From Macrothele yani (Eukaryota > Arthropoda > Arachnida > Araneae > Macrothelidae), in assembly GCA_039090855.1 (NCBI GenBank), contig CM077011.1:27247001-27311000 (forward strand): 64,000 bases of DNA, read 5' to 3'. This document shows positions 1-11,368 of this stretch, in pieces. Position 1 is the first letter of the stretch. The number at the start of each line of letters is the position of its first letter. The translations under genes and the position numbers were made by a program. Under the pieces are notes generated by a model, which was given only the letters and a program-made list of their open reading frames with translations, searched no databases and was not told the origin of the DNA.

Positions 1-526
1 GAACCGCTTCGGATAATTACAACTACGTAGTTGGTAGCAAAAGGCTTCATTCCATGCCGACCACCACAAAACGGCAGATGGCGTTGCAAGTGCTGAAGCG
101 AGAACAAATGCCAGAGTAATGAACGGCGGATTGTACAAAGAAAGTGCCATGGTAAGATAAAAAAAATCAGTTATGACAATAAAAATTAGCGATGACAAAT
201 CTGTGGGTCCGTAGCTTTTATTTAAAAAAAATAGGGGCTGCGCCTCTAGGCTCGCTACGCTCGTTTCCAGAGTAGCGCTCAGCCCGATCTCCAAGTATAT
301 CACATGAAATAAAAACTGGAAAATTCATATAAATTTCAATTTTTATTGCATGTCTAAGCAAATAAGGCTTGTTATTCCGAAATTTCAGTTTTCTTTTTAC
401 TGTCGTTAATTTTTGGAAGGTCGGACTAATTGTTGTTTGAACTTATAGCACTTACTAAATTTACCACTAAGGAAAATAAAAGCGGTCCAAAAAGCATTTC
501 CGTAAATCTTGAACCGTTCTAAACCG
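1..526. other. AT-rich stretch, nothing identified
   Basis: I see no coding capacity beyond chance, no terminal repeats and no tRNA-like boxes. Short reading frames here have no recognisable motif. Confidence 0.4.
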
Positions 527-1308
527 TTAAGGCGGACGTCAAGTAATTTTGCTTCCTGTACTTCCAATGGAAAAAGTTTTGTACACATTTCCATCACAAT
601 TATTGTGTTCCCAAGGATGAAAATTTGAACATCGATTAAAATAACTTCATATTACAGTATAACTTGAAATACTTAATATTTTCTAAAACATAACCATAAT
701 TATATAAACAATCAATAACTTTTCCTTTGGTGGTGTTGGAACCAGAAAAAAGATGGCGCGACCTGTTCTTTGATGACGTCAGTAGACAAACAAATGTTGG
801 ATTGCATAATTATGGTTGTGTTTTAGAAAATATTAAGTATTCCAAGTTATAAAATGAAACTATTTTAATCGATGTTCAAATTTTTCTTCTGGAACGCATT
901 AATTGTCCAGAAAAAAGATGGCGCGACCTGTTCTTTGATGACGTCAGTAGACAAACAAATATTGGATTGCATAATGATGGTTATGTTTTAGAAAATATTA
1001 AGTATTCCAAGTTATAAAACGAAGCTATTTTAATCGTTGTTCAAATTTTCATCCTTCGGAGCACATTAATTGTCCAGAAAAAAGATGGCGCGACCTGTAC
1101 TTTGATGACGTCAGTAGACAAACAAATATTGGACTGCATAATTACGGTTATGTTTTAGAAAATATTAAGTATTGCAAGTTATAAAATGAAGATACTTTAA
1201 TCGATGTTCAAATTTTCATCCTTGGAAACGCATTAATTGTGAAGAAAATGTGTACAGAAGTTTTTCCATTGGAAGTATAGGAATCAAAATTACTTGACTT
1301 CCACCTTA
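527..1308. repeat. Foldback-like repeat: inverted arms with internal direct repeats
   Basis: The left arm (about 527-703) is the reverse complement of the right arm (about 1138-1308) with scattered mismatches. Landmarks are TTAAGGCGGACGTCAAGTAA on the left, and CCATTGGAAGTA and TGTGTACA read in opposite orientation on the two sides. Between them a unit of about 166 bp starting CCAGAAAAAAGATGGCGCG is repeated directly at 742, 907 and 1074. The right arm is the end of the third unit, so the inverted repeat is built from the same sequence as the direct repeats. That organisation is known from foldback elements. No transposase is visible, so it would be non-autonomous. A duplicated inversion of a simple tandem repeat is the alternative. 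Confidence 0.65.
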
Positions 1309-2065
1309 AACAACTGAGATAGCTTTACCAACAAAACATATGCGTAACTAATTCTCTGCGTCACCATGGCAGCATGTCACGGGACCAGAACGTTCCTCTG
1401 TGGTTATCGTGAATACAAGACAAGTCGTTCTTTTCTTTCCTTTGCGTCTTAAAAATGCTTAAAAATCAGAAAATGACTTTCTTAATTTTTTTTTTTTTTT
1501 TTGTAAAAAAGGGACGATAGTTGTAAGTTTATGCTGTAAAAATTGCAATGCGTTATGATTTATCGTTCGCCATATATCCGTTCTTTTAAATGGATCCCAT
1601 CGCAAAATAGAGAATTTTGTGAAATTTAGAAATTCAATTTCTCGTAAACTAAATCGAAATTCAAAAAAAGGGCGACGAGGTGCAAAAATTCGGTCATGGC
1701 ACTACATGCCTACAAAGTTTCGTGGTTCTGTTGTTCTTAGTGTGTCCGGAACGCGACCTGATAGCACTTCTTTTGCTTACCTTAACTTTGAAATACAATA
1801 GCTCTTGAAGTATCGCTAGAATCGAGAAACGGTTTATTTCAGCGTGTTCTCTAAACAATTCTCTACGAACGATGTAAATTTCATATTTTTGTGTTCTAAA
1901 ACAGCGGCAACAGCAGTAGAAGCGGCGGCAGTTACTTTTTTTAGAATAGAGAGAAAATCATGAAAAACGCTCTAGTGGGTGGCTCTGGCGTATTGTAGAA
2001 AGAAACGGCCTTGTGTTTTAAATATATAGATTATTATTATTATTATATATTATTCAGATTTAGAC
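1309..2065. other. No gene seen
   Basis: Low-complexity AT-rich sequence with a T-run near 1490-1502 and short CAGCAG/GCGGCG triplets near 1905-1930. A 60-codon frame at 1619-1801 has no recognisable motif. Confidence 0.35.
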
Positions 2066-2330
2066 GAGCGTAAGAAACAACCTTGGCACCGATGAAATGT
2101 GCTGTAGATACGAAAGTCCATCTGCGCATGCGCAAGCTAAAATCTGACCCCCAAAAAGAAAGAAGAACTGAATCGCAAATGTGCTAGTGAGGCGGATTGG
2201 TAACTTTTGGGTTAGGATATCTGCAGGTTACACCCCATCGTGCTATACATCATTTTAAAGCTTTAGCCAACAGCAGGTAACCGCCCGTCTTCAGGAGTTA
2301 CCGCTTACCCCTTGCAGAAATCTACGCCGG
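2066..2330 (+). repeat. Dispersed repeat, copy 1 (second copy inverted at 29.8-30.0 kb)
   Basis: This stretch matches the reverse complement of about 29775-30010 over most of its length. Shared landmarks are CCGATGAAATGTG, AAAATCTGACC, GAATCGCAA and TATACATCATTTTAAAGC. It has no coding potential and no visible termini. The family is unknown to me. Confidence 0.6.
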
Positions 2331-3535
2331 TGACTTTTCAGCCAGGGGACGGTACATTATTTACTTTGTTTATTACATCAGGAAATTCTCCTTTGAAAGG
2401 AAAATTGAGTTTAGAATTGTGTTATCAGGGTATAACTAGACGTGGGAGAAATTTATACCACTTGGGAGATTATTATTGAAAATAATAAATAGAAGTTAAT
2501 TGTGGTTAAGAATTTTAGTTTTAGATTAAAGGACGTGCGTAAGGTCATAATATGAAAAAATAATAGTAACTGAAGAATAAATTCATTTTTTATTCTTACA
2601 AAGACCAGTTTTGGTTTGTTTTTTTAGTTTTCTTACTGTTGTCATCACTCCTATTCGGAAATATGCATGTCAACTGAAAACACTGGTTATTACTTAAATT
2701 TTCGGAAAGTCAGTTTCTCCGATATCAAATTAAAAAAAAATTGTTGTCGTTTTTTTACATAAAAATTAGTTTACACCATGTATTGGGAAAAGTGCACGTC
2801 GCAGGAAACTAGAAAACGTTATCCTTACGGTAAGCGACATGGACCGGAGAGAAGAAATACTGACGGAAGGGCAAACAAAGTTGCACTGTTCGTAGGTACC
2901 TTTATTTATTTATTTTTGAACTACGTGCTAGAACGCATGCGATGACTTTCTGTTTTACTTTAGAACGTTCTACGTGCCGCATTAAAAATACAGCGAAATG
3001 CATGCAACAAAATGGGAAACCAGGATTCTTATCTGACGTAATTTGTCTGTGAATAAGGAAGGAAGAAACCACAAAACCGTCGGCGACATCTGTCAGCCAC
3101 GAGAAACACATGGTTGCAGCAAACTGATTCCTAATGAAGCATGGCTTTGCCATCTGACTCAGATTTTCTCCCAATATAGCTCTTCAAGAACAGCATACAG
3201 AGTTGTAGAATACTCAAAAATCTGATGTAAAATCCTTCCGATATTCAAGCTAAAAGTTGCTCTAGTTTACCCGACAAAACGGCCATGAGGAAACGAGTTC
3301 GTACAAAGCTTTCATACAATTTCTTTCTGAGTATTCGCTGAGTTCCTTCGGTTTGTACTTTGGACCTTAAAACCTAGAGCAGATGAATGTAGATACAAAT
3401 GAAAGTAAATATACTTTTGCCATAATTAAGCTTCTCTTATAAGTTTGAGGCTTAAATGTAGTTATCCCAGCAAAGTGATTTATTTATTAAACTCTCTGAA
3501 GTGTTCTCGGAACTTCTTTTTTAGCACGTCTTTTG
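2331..3535. other. No gene seen
   Basis: Short overlapping frames lie on both strands around 2902-3225 without any family motif, which is typical of chance frames. No inverted or tandem repeats stand out. Confidence 0.35.
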
Positions 3536-3539
3536 TAAA

Positions 3540-5700
3540 AAAAGATCTTGCTTATGTTATCGGTTTGTCCGTCCGTCCGTCTGTACCCATGATATCTCTG
3601 CAACTATTGGTCCGATTTGAAAAATTCTTTTTGCATTGGGAAGCTTGAAATATGCGAATGATGATCCTTCGTTTCGTTTTTTTTTTATGAGGTACGATTT
3701 CGCCGCTAGAGGGCGTAAATGCAGATGATGTCGAATTCAAAAATACGTTTTATTCCACATATTTGCTTCTAGTTTATCCGATTGAAAAAATTGTTTTATC
3801 TTTCGATTCCATTTATGTCGAAGAGTGTTTTAGATACAGTTACTTTTTCAAATTACGCATAGATTTTCCGCTAGGGGCGTAAACGTAAATTACATTTTTG
3901 CCGATAACTCTTCTTCTAAAACTCCGATTCGAAAAAAATTTCTTCAGCGGATACATCTCCTGATGGAAAATCTTTTGCATATAATTTCAAATATTTTGGT
4001 AAAGAATACTTTGGCCACCAGGGGGCGTAAGTGTTAATTTTTGCTTCTGATGTTTTGCCATAAAATCTGAGCTTCTAAAATATCGATTGAAAAATTCTTT
4101 CGTGGACTGATACCACACACATCGATAAATCTTTTTGTAATGTTTTTTACCTAAAATATTCCATAGTTTATCCGCCAGGGGACGTAGATGTATATCTTAT
4201 TTTTGTTAATATCTCTACTTCTAGGAGTCCGATTTGAAAAATTCCTTTTTTGTTGGTGTTTTCCGTGTGACATGTTTTTCATGTAATTTAAAAATTTTCA
4301 GGTAATTCATAGACTTTCCGCTAGGAGGCGTAGCGGTAAATTGCGTTTTCCCCTATATCTCTGCTTCTAAATCTCCGATTTGAAAAGTTCTTTCTGCACC
4401 GGATACAGCTCCTGATGGGAAATCGTTTTCACATAATTTCTAATTTTTGTAAAAACATGGTTTGGCCACCAGGTGGCGTTAATCTTAATTTCCGCTTCTG
4501 ATGTATTTGCAGCAAAATATGAGCTTCTAAAATATCGACTGAAAAAAAGTTGTTTGTTGACCGATACTACTCATGTCAACAAACCTTTTAGGAACATTTT
4601 CTTCTTGAAATAATGCATGGTTTATACGCCAGGGGGCGTAGATGTATATCTTATTTTTGTCAATATCTCTGCTTCTAGAAGTCCGATTTGAAAAATTCCT
4701 TCTTTGTTGGATAGTGTTTCTAGTGTGACATTTGGTTCATATAATTTCAAAATTTTCAAGTGAATCATAGACTTTCCACTAGGGGCCGTAAGCGTAAATT
4801 GCGTTTCACCCTATATCTCTGCTTCTAAATCTCCGATTTGAAAAATTCTTTCTGCACCGCATACAGCTCCTGATGAGAAATCGTTTGCATATAATTTCTA
4901 ATTTTTGTAAAAAATGGTTTGGCCACCAGGTGGTTTAAGTCTTAATTTCTGCTTCTGATGTATTTGCAGCAAAATATGAGCTTCTAAAATCTCGATTGAA
5001 AAAGTCGGTTGTTGACCGATACTACTCATGTCGTCAAACCTTTTAGGAAAATGTTCTTCTTGAAATAATGCATCGTTTCTACGCCAAGGAGCGTAGATGT
5101 ATAACTTATTTTTGTCAATATCTCTACTTCTAAGTGTCCGATTTGAAAATTTCCTTCTTTGTTGGATAGCGTTTCCGACGTGAAATGTTTTTCCTATAAA
5201 TTCAAAATTTACAAGTAAATCATAGACATTCCGCTAGGGGGCACAAAGGTAAATTGCGTTTTCTGCGTTATTTCTTCTCCTAAAGCTCCGATTTGAAAAA
5301 TTCTCCCTGTATCGCATACAAGACCTGATGGAAAATATTTTTCACATAATTTCTAATGTTTGGTAAAGAATGGTTTGGCCACCGGGGGTCATAAGTGTTA
5401 ATTTCTGCTTCTGATGTATTTGTAGCAAAATCTGGGTTCCTGAAAACTCGACTCATTTTTTTTTTTTCTTGGACCGATACCGCTTATATGGATAAGCCTT
5501 TTGAGAGTACTTTCTTCCTAAAATAATGCATGGTTTTCCCACCAGGGGACGTAAAGTCACATGTTATTTTTGTCGATATCTCTGTTTCTAAGAGTTCGTA
5601 AGCTCACGATTCCGTTTACAGCAATACCTGAGGGATTAAAAACCCGATTGAAAATCTTCTTTCTTTCGTCAGATCTATTGTTTTCCATACCGGTTTGATT
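3540..5700 (+). repeat. Tandem array of ~150-bp units, each with a CTCF-like motif; ~455-bp trimer
   Basis: The array opens with a GTCCGTCCGTCTGT head at about 3568. It continues as degenerate units of the form ATCTCTGCTTCTAAA, then CCGATTTGAAAAATTC, then a GC-rich core followed by GTAA. Cores start at 3703, 3868, 4015, 4172, 4318, 4466, 4627, 4776, 4923, 5082, 5231, 5379 and 5539, so spacing is 146-165 bp and repeats in a pattern of about 149/147/159. Three core types rotate: CCGCTAGGGGGCG, CCACCAGGGGGCG and CGCCAGGGGGCG. This makes a higher-order unit of about 455 bp (for example 4318, 4776, 5231). The cores resemble the CTCF consensus CCASYAGRKGGCRSY. There is no coding content. A second, interrupted copy lies at 14.5-17.4 kb. 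Confidence 0.8.
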
Positions 5701-5797
5701 GACTTTGAATAGATTTGATAAATTTAATTTGCGTCAGAACGGATTTAAAAGACGTGCTTATTACACCCGAAAATTCGGTGTCATCTTTCTTGTTCTT

Positions 5798-6005
5798 TTT
5801 TTAGGTTTAACGACCACCCTGAGCAGCTCAGTGGGTTATAAGCAGTTGCCCGACCCTTGTTTAGGGTCACTGGTTCCATGGAAGGGAGAGAGGCAAGGCC
5901 GTTAGGCAAACATAATATACATGCCTCACCGGGATTCGAACCCGGACCCATCTCGGACGAATGGTTACAAGCCATGGCTCAGACCACTGCGCCACTGGGG
6001 TTGTC
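5798..6005 (-). repeat. SINE-1 copy (tRNA-headed), minus strand
   Basis: Read on the minus strand it has the family order seen elsewhere in the window: head GGCGCAGTGGTCTGAGCC, B-box-like GGTTCGAATCC, GGCATG, CTCTCCCTTCC, AGTGACCCTAAA and the tail AACGACCACC in antisense. The family has a tRNA-like head with A and B boxes, so it is polymerase III-derived by analogy with known SINEs. Confidence 0.85.
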
Positions 6006-6831
6006 TCGGAACTTCCGGAACGTTTCATGTCTATCACATACGATCTAGAATATTTAGACTACATTACAATATCGCGCATTATTCAGGGTCTTCTCCAATG
6101 CTTTTCTAACTTTGTACCAAAAATTCAATTGCTCAAATTCAATAACCGCAAAGTTAAATCGGTACGTAGACTGTGTGCAGTTATGCTATTTTTATAATCT
6201 TTAATTATGTCATGATTCATTCTTAATTAATAATCAAAGGAAATAAAAAAGATATGAATGCAAAATACGTAGTCTGTATCTGAATTTATTTTCGCGGTTA
6301 TTTGATCTCTATTTTAGCACTTTTTTTACTTCTTTTTTCCCCCATTTTTCTGCTTTCGTTTGCAAATGATTATTTTTCACCGTAAGACGAGGCTCTCTAT
6401 ATGACGCAGTCCTTTCGTCTCTGCGTAAGGTCAGTCTTGCTTATGCACTTATAATATTTACCGAAAGTACAATCGCAAGGCGTACAGCAAAAACGGAAAG
6501 GAAGATTAAAATTATTAAACTTTACTAATATTTTTTCAAAAGCAAAATATCGAAACTTTTTCACTGCTTTTTTTCTTTTTCGGAGAACGACATTCACATG
6601 TTGTGCAGGGAAGGATAGGGTGGATGAAACCATCGGGAATTTCAGTCTTCTGGTGCATTATAGAAACATACGTACCCACAGAGGAACCCCTCACAAATTC
6701 CCTCACGGAAAAATTTCTAACTCCTGGATGAAAGAGAACTTTTGAAATATGCACTGTAAAACTCATTCTGTCGTGAACAAATTGTAACAGCAATTTAAGG
6801 ATGAAAGATTTAAAAAAAAACAACATGTGAC
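6006..6831. other. No gene seen
   Basis: AT-rich sequence with T-runs. Overlapping short frames on the minus strand (6397-6963) have no recognisable domain. Confidence 0.3.
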
Positions 6832-6964
6832 CATGGCCGTAGCTACCAGGCGGACAAGGAGGACGGTTGCCCTCCCAGAAAAATCATTCCAGGGGCGTAA
6901 ATTCATGGTCTGGGGATGTAAAAAATTGAAATCGTAACTAAACAAGTTAGCAAAATCATGCAAT

Positions 6965-7560
6965 GAGTTGATTATGAAACAACATACTAAAGTTTTGTCG
7001 CAATAGAAGCATTTTTAGTCAAGGTATGATGATAATGGCTGTGGAACAAATCTTGCTCCTGTGTCCTGACCTTTGACCCCAACTCGATGATATTCAACAG
7101 AACCGGTTCAGTGTACCTCCGGAGCGACATGATTAAGTTATGGCGCATTAGGTAGATTGAATGAATCCCGCTCCTATGTCCTGACCCAATTTCGTCCATT
7201 TTCAATAGGGTTGGCCGCCCCGGTGGCGCAGTGGTCTAAGCGATGGCCTCTGATCATTCGTCCGTAAGGGGACCGGGTTCGAAACCCGGTGAGGCATGGA
7301 TGTTGTGTTTGTCTTACGGCACTGGCTCTCTCCCTTCCCTGGAACCAGTGACCCTAAATTAGGGACGGGCGACTACTTATAGCCCATTGAGTTGCTCACG
7401 GTGGTCGTTAAACCTCGAATCAAAAAAAAAAAAAAATCAATAGGTTTGGTCCTCTACCACATACTGAAAGTTCATCGAAATCGAACCATTTTTACGCGAG
7501 TTATCGTGTGGACAGACGGACAGACAGACAGACAAAGCTGGAGCACATACGGTTCTTCAA
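6965..7560 (-). repeat. GTCCGTCTGT-headed dispersed repeat, minus strand, split by a SINE
   Basis: This matches the reverse complement of 55,080-55,430. Shared landmarks are CTAAAGTTTTGTC, AGAAGCATTTTTAG, GTGGAACAAATC and TGACCTTTGACCC. It contains at least two units of about 165 bp and ends at about 7510-7545 with the antisense of the GTCTGTCTGTCCGTC head. A SINE-1 copy at 7215-7436 interrupts it. No coding content is seen. Confidence 0.7.
7215..7436 (+). repeat. SINE-1 copy with target-site duplication
   Basis: Full-length copy of about 222 bp with head CCGCCCCGGTGGCGCAGTGG, B-box GGTTCGAAACC, body, and a short A-rich tail. It is flanked by TCAATAGGGTTGG (7202-7214) and TCAATAGGTTTGG (7437-7449), a 13-bp target-site duplication with one mismatch. 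It is inserted in the dispersed repeat at 6965-7560. The duplication and A-tail are what LINE-mediated retroposition produces. Confidence 0.9.
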
Positions 7561-8159
7561 CATACGGTTGGAAAGCGTAAAAAAGAAAGTTACATCCTTC
7601 AGCATTTTCTTTTTAAAGACTTTTTTAGTCTCATGCAGTATTCCATGCAGTTAACCCTGAGTACAGAGTAACATACACTATGAGGTGTGAACATCTCATA
7701 TTCATGAAGGGAATTTTCCAAAACAGTGAATGGAGGAATAGAAAACCTAACCTTCATGAGTTTTCCGAACATGTCGTTGGGATGTAGAACTAATTAATCA
7801 TTTGTGCTCTGTCGCAGAAAGTTCTCTGAGCGTTTAACCTTGGAGGGAATTTTTCCAACCCCTACCTCTAAAGCTTCTGCCAATTGTTACATTCACTATC
7901 CGATACTCATTCGTTCTGCGCTGGTTTGTTTTTCGTTCTGCATTTCCGTGGAGTGTTGTGTTGTCGGCGTTCACATAACGTTTACGCTTTACTTGGAATT
8001 GGCAACCTGTGATTCTTGGGTATTTATCTGGTTTTTACATTTCGAATGAAATTCTGTCAAAAACCAGAAATGCGATTTTTGAACGATCGTAACACTTTCG
8101 TCGTATGACGGCAGTGTGTGAAAAAGTAAAAACCACATGGTGTTATTTGAGCGGAACAC

Positions 8160-8410
8160 GAAGAGGCGTAATGTTCTACTAGAAGGGGGCGTAATTTTTG
8201 AACTATAAGGGGCGTAATTTTGAACTATAGAATGGGGCGTAATTTGAACTATACTGGGTGTAATTTTTGAACTATAAAAGAGGCGTAATTTTGAACTATA
8301 TGAGGCGTAATTTTTGAACTATATGGGGCGTAATTTTTTAACTATAAAAAGGGCGTTATTTTGAACTTTATGGGGGCGTAATTTTTGAACTATATAAGGG
8401 GCGTAATTTC
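8160..8410 (+). repeat. Minisatellite, unit GGGGCGTAATTTTTGAAC...
   Basis: About eleven imperfect copies of a 20-27-bp unit run head to tail, varying in the spacer between ACTATA and GGGGCGTAA. The GGGGGCGTAA core also occurs in the 3.5-5.7 kb array. No coding frame is kept. Confidence 0.9.
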
Positions 8411-8452
8411 AAGCCTCGTCCTCCCAATAAGAAAAGGTTGCTACGGTCCTGT

Positions 8453-8960
8453 GCTGAATGTAGCATATCAAACTATGCTCGAAACAGGGTGTTGTACCAG
8501 TTAATTATATTTATTTGATCACTGGTCGTCTACTGCGCAACGGTATTTGTACCACTTCCCTGAATAGATACCTTTTTTAATCTACCCATTATTTTGACTC
8601 ATGAATTACCATTTTGATCTATCAACCAGTACCGGTAAAAATATTTGCTTCTTTTAAGGCAAATGTAGGTGGGACACGGATTTTGGTACATCTCTGCCGG
8701 AGAATCGCTTTGTGTTCTACATCTGTACGTGGATTTGGGTGTGGGGATGACGAACCATCAAAATTGTTACCAGGCCTCTTTCCAGATTAGAAAAGCAGGG
8801 TAAAGCCTACCATTGACACTTTGGATCGAAGTCCAACGCACTACGCTTAACCGCAGTTTGTTTAATTTATTTAGAACAGCGTGCTTTGTCCTGCGGCAAA
8901 TATTTCGTTGAAGTAGAGAGAATTTTGCTTTGTTATTTTAGAGCAAACGCCCAATACATA
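8453..8960. other. No gene seen
   Basis: No repeat structure or coding motif recognised between the possible hAT-like end and the Tc1-like element. Confidence 0.35.
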
Positions 8961-10083
8961 CACAGTTGTATCAGAATAATATGACCACCTGCCTGATAAT
9001 GGGAATAACCACCCTTGGCCAGGATGACAGCGGCGAGACGGAGTGGCATGGACGCAGTGAGGTCCTGGAAGGTTGCCCGAGGCACACGTGCCCATTCGGA
9101 CTGCAGCAGAGCACGGAGGTCTCGGAGATGACGTGATCGTGGGGCGGCACGTCGAACCTGTCTATCCAAATAGTCCCACAAGTGCTGTATGGGATTGAGG
9201 TCCGGCGATTTCGCCGACTAAAGGAGAATGGAGACATCTCTGTCGTGTTCCTGGAACCAGTCCCACATCCCCTTAACGACGTGGTAGGGACCATTGTCCT
9301 GTGGATAGACGCCGTAACCACCTGGGTGAACGTCCAACATGAAGGGACGCATGTGGTCAGCGAGGATGGACAGGTAATCATTCGCTTTCAGGGACACATC
9401 CAGTGGTCCCAGATCATACCAGGAAAATATCCTCCAGACACGCACACTGCAACAGCCGGCCTGTACTTGACCGACATGCGTGTCCGGGCGTTATGGTGCT
9501 GGTGTGCCTGACGCCGTATCCGCCACCGTCCGTCACTTTTGAGGAGTAGAAACCTCGATTCGTCGGAGAAGGCAACCTTTTCCCACTCTTCTACTGTCCC
9601 AATGACGGTAGTCCCATGCGAATTGTAGGGGTCGGTGGCGATGGACCTGGGTTAACATTGGCGCCTTAACGCAGCGTGGACTCCGGAGACCCATGCGTAA
9701 CAGGGTTTGTTCTACTGTTATCGAGGACACGCACCTGGGTGCCCCAGCGTTCATTTGCGTGATCTATTGCTGCAGTGTTACGCGCCGATTGCCCTATACC
9801 AGTCGACGGAGGGGACGTTCTCACTACAGTACCTTGCGAACAGCCCACGAAGTCTGCTGTTTCTGAGATGCTTCTACCCTTGGCGTGGTAGCCGATGATC
9901 ATTCCTTTTTGAAGATAGCCAATGATCATTCCCATTGTGCTCACGTGACGCAGTATGGTTCATCTGTTCTGGCTGGCCGCTTATATCTCCGTGTGTTCGA
10001 CCTTGTCACGTGCACTCTGTGACGCGCGTGGGCGGGGTACCCTGTGATTCCGGGGGTGGTCATATTATTCTCATGCGACCGTG
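8961..10083 (-). mobile_element. Tc1-like transposon A
   Basis: Imperfect terminal inverted repeats of about 28 bp: the left reads CACAGTTGTATCAGAATAAT and the right, reverse-complemented, reads CACGGTCGCATGAGAATAAT, both followed by ATGACCAC. Length is about 1.12 kb. It encloses a degenerate minus-strand transposase. A lone copy of this type of end (CACAGCCGAGTCACATTATT) lies at 41.44 kb. Confidence 0.85.
8987..9944 (-). pseudogene. Tc1-like transposase, degenerate
   Basis: Cut-and-paste DDE transposase acting on its own element ends. Pieces are readable in order from the start near 9944: an N-terminal helix-turn-helix region (GRSISETADFVGCSQGTVV), the first catalytic Asp in VAFSDESRFLLL, the second in PQDNGPYHV, then SPDLNPIQHLWDYL near the C-terminus. 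The usual catalytic Glu of NPIEHLW is Gln here (CAG). Frame changes and stops separate the pieces, so the gene cannot make one protein. Counting through the stop before SPDLNPI gives about 36 residues between the second acid and the Gln. The closest local relative is the transposase at 43.5-44.5 kb. I am confident of the family, less so of the exact ends. Confidence 0.85.
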
Positions 10084-10937
10084 GACAGATAGATAGATAG
10101 AAGAAATGCCATTTTTTTTAAGATAATGACGTTTTTTACAGACAATATAAAGCTCGAATAAAGTTGATTATTCTTATGCATAAGTGTCAAAATATAATGA
10201 TTCGTTTTTCCCAAACAATGAGGATACGAGAAAGTGGGTCATTTCTGGAATGGTCCACCGTATAATATCCCGGTGTCCCGGTAAGTCGATCCGCCCCTGA
10301 TACTGTGTCACATACATGAGCCAGATGGATGCAGACACTCTCGGGTAGACGCGCTGTGTGAGACCTTAAAGTTTTGTTGTGGGTCTCGTGAGTAACATAC
10401 GCGTGTTACTCACGCCGTATATTTACGGCGTGAGTAACACGTATGTCTTCCTTAGAAAAGCATGTTAGGAAAAGTAATGAACTTGAAGCACGGTTGACGA
10501 ACATCCAGGAAGAATTTCGAGGGAAGAAAGTTAGCGTGGATCAGCAAACTAACAGTTCGGCTATTTGTGATCGATTGAAGTTTTCTAGTTCATATCCATA
10601 AGCACTTTTATTTAAGTCTAGTGGCTTTTCGAAAGCTTGAAGGCTGCCACTAAAATCCCAATATATTAAAGCTCGGAGACATGCATATAGTTTCTACTTA
10701 AATATTAATTGGCAACAGTTCAAACATTAATCTGCTGTTGCTAACGGTGAAAAACAGATTTTACGCATTGTCGCTTTAAAGGCTTGAGTATTGACACTCC
10801 GTAAATGCATAAATTAATACATCAGTAATTGAGGATTGCTTTACGATCAGCATTTTTCGAAATTCCATCGACTCATTCTGAAGCGAATGAGAACGAGAGT
10901 TTTTTATTTTATTTTATTTTGCATCGCAAGCTAAGTT
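10084..10937. other. No gene; contains a perfect-arm cruciform
   Basis: No coding motif. The only structure is the inverted repeat at 10,396-10,445, listed separately. A GATA run (GATAGATAGATAG) lies just after transposon A near 10,089. Confidence 0.35.
10396..10445. repeat. Short palindrome (hairpin-forming)
   Basis: The arm at 10,396-10,419 pairs with 10,424-10,445 around the 4-base loop TATT, with only a 2-base bulge in the left arm. The arm core is GTGTTACTCACGCCGTA. A further partial copy, CGTGAGTAACAT, lies immediately upstream at about 10,387. There is no adjacent gene, so a terminator or operator role is not supported. Confidence 0.85.
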
Positions 10938-11092
10938 TTAGCTGCCGCGCTGGCTCTTGACAATGGGTCCGGGTTCGAATCCCTGTGAGTTTGGCTTTCT
11001 CTCCCTTCCCTTTAAATCAGTGGTCCTAAATTAGGGACGCCCGACTGCTTTATAGCCCATCGAGTTGCTCGCGCTGGTCGTTAACACCTCAA
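10938..11092 (+). repeat. SINE-1 copy, head damaged
   Basis: Carries GCTGCCGCGCTGGCTC, the B-box GGGTTCGAATCCC, CTCTCCCTTCCC, CCTAAATTAGGGACG and GCTGGTCGTTAA. The A-box part is deleted. Confidence 0.8.
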
Positions 11093-11368
11093 AAATGCAA
11101 AGTATGTATTCATCCTTTTCTCGTCGCTTACATTTAATTTTATTCCTTATGCATTGCTCAAATAAATGGCAAAAAATTGAAATGATGTAACTAAGCATTG
11201 GATATAAAACACTCCTGTTGAAAAAAATATTGTCCATGTAAGAAAATTTCTTATTATGAACCAAAATTTAACTGAGAAATGAAAACTCGTTTTACCGGGA
11301 ATGTTCAATCAAGATAGGGAAAGAAACTTATGAATCGGGAAGATGACAATAGTTGATGACGTTATTAT

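Larger units (their letters stand above)
6832..8452. mobile_element. Possible hAT-like non-autonomous element with an internal minisatellite
   Basis: The left end GGCCGTAGCTACC (6837 on) and the right end GGTTGCTACGGTCCTG (8437-8452) are inverted relative to each other, and both are followed inward by a CCTCCC stretch and a GGGGCGTAA motif. The ends resemble hAT CAGNG-type termini, but I could not find a matching 8-bp target duplication. The interior contains a dispersed repeat, a SINE and a minisatellite (annotated separately). No transposase is seen. It could also be two unrelated fragments. Confidence 0.35.

Noticed and set aside
7215..7300. tRNA gene (A and B boxes present)
   Set aside because: The same sequence occurs at least a dozen times with a long shared body and target duplications, so it is a SINE head. 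The cloverleaf is not kept.
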